Source: Flavobacteriaceae bacterium UBA980 (GTDB lineage Bacteria; Bacteroidota; Bacteroidia; Flavobacteriales; Flavobacteriaceae). From it: a stretch of DNA of 64,000 nucleotides. The stretch is from the NCBI GenBank assembly GCA_002292265.1, contig DBBQ01000039.1, forward strand, positions 73,101-137,100. Direction: 5' to 3'. The stretch's first letter is position 1. Each line of letters begins with the position of its first letter. This document shows positions 62,701-64,000 of the stretch, piece by piece. A program made the translations under genes and the position numbers. Below the pieces are notes generated by a model. That model was not told where the DNA came from, searched no databases, and saw only the letters and a list, made by a program, of their open reading frames with translations.

Positions 62701-64000
62701 AATGTAAGTTTTGAAATTATTTCCAATAACAACCCAGCCATTTTTGATGTTCAACCTCAAATTAGTGCTACGGGCACTCTTACTTTTACTTTAAAAGCAA
62801 ACAGAAGCGGAAACGTATCACTTCTAGCAAGGATAGAAGATGACGGAGGAACTGCTAATGGAGGTGATAATCAAAGTGATCCACAAAATTTTTCTATCAA
62901 TGTTAATCAAGAGGATAATCCAGATTTTAATTTTCAAGTATCCGGGAGTACAATTACTGAAATCTGTGAGGATGATTCTAGATCTATAGATCTTATTGTA
63001 TACGGCACATTAACTCAAGGTACTTTCACGGTTTCACCTTCGGGAATAATGTCATTTACCTATGTAAACCCTTCTAGATATAATTTTACGGTAAATTCAA
63101 CGGGAACAGCAACCATTACCTTTACAACTAATGGAACTTGTCCTGGGACAGTGACTAAAACTATAACTTTAAGCGCAGCTGAAGATCCATCATTTTCTTA
63201 TTCAGCAGCCACTTTTTGTGCTAGCGATGCTGATCCTTCGGCGACATTAACAACAAGTGGTGGAACATTTAGCTCTTCAGCAGGACTTGTCTTTAATGAC
63301 ACAAGTTCTGGAACAATTGATCTTGACGGATCAACACCTGGAAGCTATACTGTAACCTACACCACCTCAGGGCTTTGTGCAACAGCAACTAGTACACTTA
63401 TTACTATTCAGGATGACGATGTTTCTTTTACTTATGACTCTGCGAGTTATAGTAAATCTTGTAGTGATCCAACACCAACAATCACAGGGATTTCTGGAGG
63501 AACATTTACAGCCTCTCCTGCTGGTCTTACGTTTATCAACACTTCAACTGGGGAAATTGATTTAAGCGCCACATCTGCGGGAACTTACACTGTTTCTTAT
63601 ACTACTTCTGGAGTATGTAGCAACACTAGCTCTTTTGAAGTAACCATAACTGCTGCATTAAATGCAGATTTTAGTTATCCTAGCACTCCATATTGTTCTT
63701 CTTCAGCTAATGTTACCCCAACAATTACGGGTCAGGCGGGTGGAAGTTTTACTGTGCCTGCGGGGCTCACAATTGTAAGTAGTAGCACAGGAGAGATAGA
63801 TATTTCTGCATCTACTCCGGGAAGCTATACAGTGAGCTACACAGTAATAGAATGCGGCTCAAGTATTACAGCCACAACTACACTTGAAATATCAGCTTCT
63901 GTAACTGCGACAATTGCATATGGTTCAGCCACCTATAGTGACAACGATGCTGATCCAACCCCTACAATAACTGGACATGTTACAGGAACCTTTACCGCTT
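59752..64000 (+). CDS. Giant repeat surface adhesin (3'-truncated by window edge)
   Basis: The frame stays open to the window end (about 1416 residues visible). A signal peptide (FWLLLLGTLHSQ) is followed by a roughly 500-residue N-terminal domain resembling the bacterial IgGFc-binding family (TFEAGNTNVKVYRRN, then GTRVFSSNDKEMVVTSGSWG). After that come Ig-like regions (YTWQISPNGSSWEDL; YRWYISTNGGSS), cadherin/VCBS-like segments (DDIVINLNSFVTDADSDTVS), and from about residue 1144 repeats of 77-81 residues (units starting near 1144, 1221, 1301 and 1382) built around GGTFT, GEIDLSA and GTYTVSYTTSGVC. Likely secreted through type IX secretion to the cell surface; the expected C-terminal sorting domain lies outside the window. 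Confidence 0.85.
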   Translation, partial: MLNRFSKYYFFSFWLLLLGTLHSQYDTTHYIPYLTDLTGRSKMANLENQSVFNGAYFMFSTFEAGNTNVKVYRRNASGTGWDSSPILNRNISPGSPYTWSPGNAKVQEFFRYAKYKKKKPKINQLYNQSWLKTGHYGLKIVATRNIYVRTVLQPDAKAGGSTEYGNGTNTHGAAFSSKGVARGAGVEFYSAHFYTEGKNNAAGDQDFISVMSLEDGNNVVLNSTKAWYTPTGLASNKTITLNEGESLIFKRSWIGNNNSLGTRVFSSNDKEMVVTSGSWGGRLLDGSVNAQDIGIEQLVPVKALGKKYLMSRSKTPVNTTSYRQGIVVVAVEEGTTSYTFNGTSYNLNKGGVRFHHIPGFNSTTTSNPYAVLSDKKLLVTHQTFANPDSGKTNQFGMTILGPIYNSYTSPGYNKISLAGGYYEHALWNTENEYLAIYYMTNASDAELNSLASGKVKFQGTTLNPISSFNSAGSKTIDGETWKIRYRETTNPHNNFTNESFFDFSTIDKPVYVWWQVGFKLQGNISSISPYQVGGCDVPTITQQPSITPNNANEGTNSQLRVTTSPSSNVSYTWQISPNGSSWEDLSSGAVSGTTFSSPTAATVNLTGLSLDLDDYQFRVIVENATDASCVVTSTSVTLNVNCTNPTITGQPSDVNVAPGTATSFTVTGTHANGVKYRWYISTNGGSSYTALGGGPSNISSQTISNPGLSNDGWKYKARVYNSKDTSCYVESNIATLNVAAANDCPVYNPITLAPGLKEDRDDIVINLNSFVTDADSDTVSFTNISSNNTTLVAATLSGTASLVLSFQENQSGAAQISFDYTDGNSGCDNTATFNVNIQPVNDCPTVNTSLSDISATWNSDDQTISLSTLFNDLDTTDLTYTVTNTDNSIITTTISGTNLIIDYLDNQYGTVTVTVGVDQIGSVSNGSSVSACTVSDTFVITVIKPNQEPSFTKGPNITLCENSGAYTATGWATNIDDGDSGTQNVSFEIISNNNPAIFDVQPQISATGTLTFTLKANRSGNVSLLARIEDDGGTANGGDNQSDPQNFSINVNQEDNPDFNFQVSGSTITEICEDDSRSIDLIVYGTLTQGTFTVSPSGIMSFTYVNPSRYNFTVNSTGTATITFTTNGTCPGTVTKTITLSAAEDPSFSYSAATFCASDADPSATLTTSGGTFSSSAGLVFNDTSSGTIDLDGSTPGSYTVTYTTSGLCATATSTLITIQDDDVSFTYDSASYSKSCSDPTPTITGISGGTFTASPAGLTFINTSTGEIDLSATSAGTYTVSYTTSGVCSNTSSFEVTITAALNADFSYPSTPYCSSSANVTPTITGQAGGSFTVPAGLTIVSSSTGEIDISASTPGSYTVSYTVIECGSSITATTTLEISASVTATIAYGSATYSDNDADPTPTITGHVTGTFTA
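63181..64000 (+). repeat. Tandem repeats inside the adhesin
   Basis: Units begin at 63181, 63412, 63652 and 63895 (intervals 231, 240 and 243 bases). Each encodes the pattern F-x-Y, C, D-P-T, G-GTFT, T-GEIDL-S, GTYTVSYT. They are diverged at the DNA level, and run beyond the window. Confidence 0.85.

Noticed and set aside
1..64000. CRISPR array, prophage or complete insertion sequence.
   Set aside because: No regularly spaced identical repeats, integrase or phage structural genes were seen; the adhesin repeats are protein-coding and diverged.

Overview
The window reads as a chromosomal segment of a marine-type member of the Bacteroidota, most likely Flavobacteriaceae. Reasons: moderate-to-low GC, no Shine-Dalgarno motifs ahead of starts, promoters of the Bacteroidota form TTTG-N19-TAnnTTTG (perfect upstream of the tRNA-Asp gene), many short lipoproteins, DnaE with an N-terminal DnaQ-like exonuclease, a DUF5916 protein, DUF6428 in an ars-like cluster, and a giant repeat surface protein. 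No phage, CRISPR array, rRNA or complete insertion sequence was seen. A single REP-associated (RAYT-type) transposase is the only mobile-element gene.

Layout. 0-2 kb: end of a carotenoid cluster (CrtI/CrtD-family desaturase, then CruF-like hydratase). 2-8.7 kb: housekeeping and small genes (lipoprotein, YeeZ-like reductase, CBS protein, HDAC-like deacetylase coupled to metG, YraN, ACT-domain protein). 8.7-22.7 kb: a DNA repair and replication block: mfd, then the four-gene ligase-associated repair module (phosphoesterase, Lhr-like helicase, ATP-dependent ligase, MBL-fold nuclease, each overlapping the next), the RAYT gene, and dnaE in the opposite direction. 22.8-23.3 kb: trxA and tRNA-Asp. 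23.5-31 kb: PepSY protein, a decayed sterol-desaturase-like gene, DUF5916 protein, M24 peptidase coupled to a methyltransferase, HxlR regulator, exported protein, MFS transporter. 31-36.6 kb: exported D-aminoacylase plus esterase lipoprotein, an ArsR/DUF6428/phosphatase cluster without an arsenite pump, and a secreted sugar isomerase-like protein. 36.8-44 kb: AlkB-type monooxygenase, small membrane proteins, cupin-SDR pair, sulfatase lipoprotein and DUF1080 glycan hydrolase. 44-50 kb: a GNAT remnant and a complete RND efflux operon (adaptor, pump, TolC). 50.6-59.3 kb: mostly minus-strand secreted or lipoprotein genes (M28 peptidase, NTF2-like, Kazal-like, MBL-fold, fasciclin, PHB-depolymerase-like esterase), several separated by near-copies of the same terminator-plus-leader block. 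59.5 kb to the end: a one-domain LuxR-type HTH protein immediately followed by a giant repeat adhesin that runs off the window.

How the parts fit: repair genes from mfd to the MBL nuclease point in one direction and could be read together. Sulfatase, DUF1080, D-aminoacylase, esterases and M28 peptidase suggest breakdown of marine polysaccharides and peptides outside the cytoplasm. The last 11 kb is dominated by cell-surface and secreted products.

Two general oddities stand out. Three genes (yraN, mfd, the MFS gene) have complete-looking conserved N-termini but no in-frame ATG/GTG/TTG at the right place. Two genes (sterol desaturase-like, GNAT) look like deletion-scarred pseudogenes. I found nothing that I can defend as a wholly new defence or metabolic system. 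The most promising unexplained signals are the repeated regulatory blocks at 52.8-58.3 kb and the HTH-adhesin pair with its possible operator sites.
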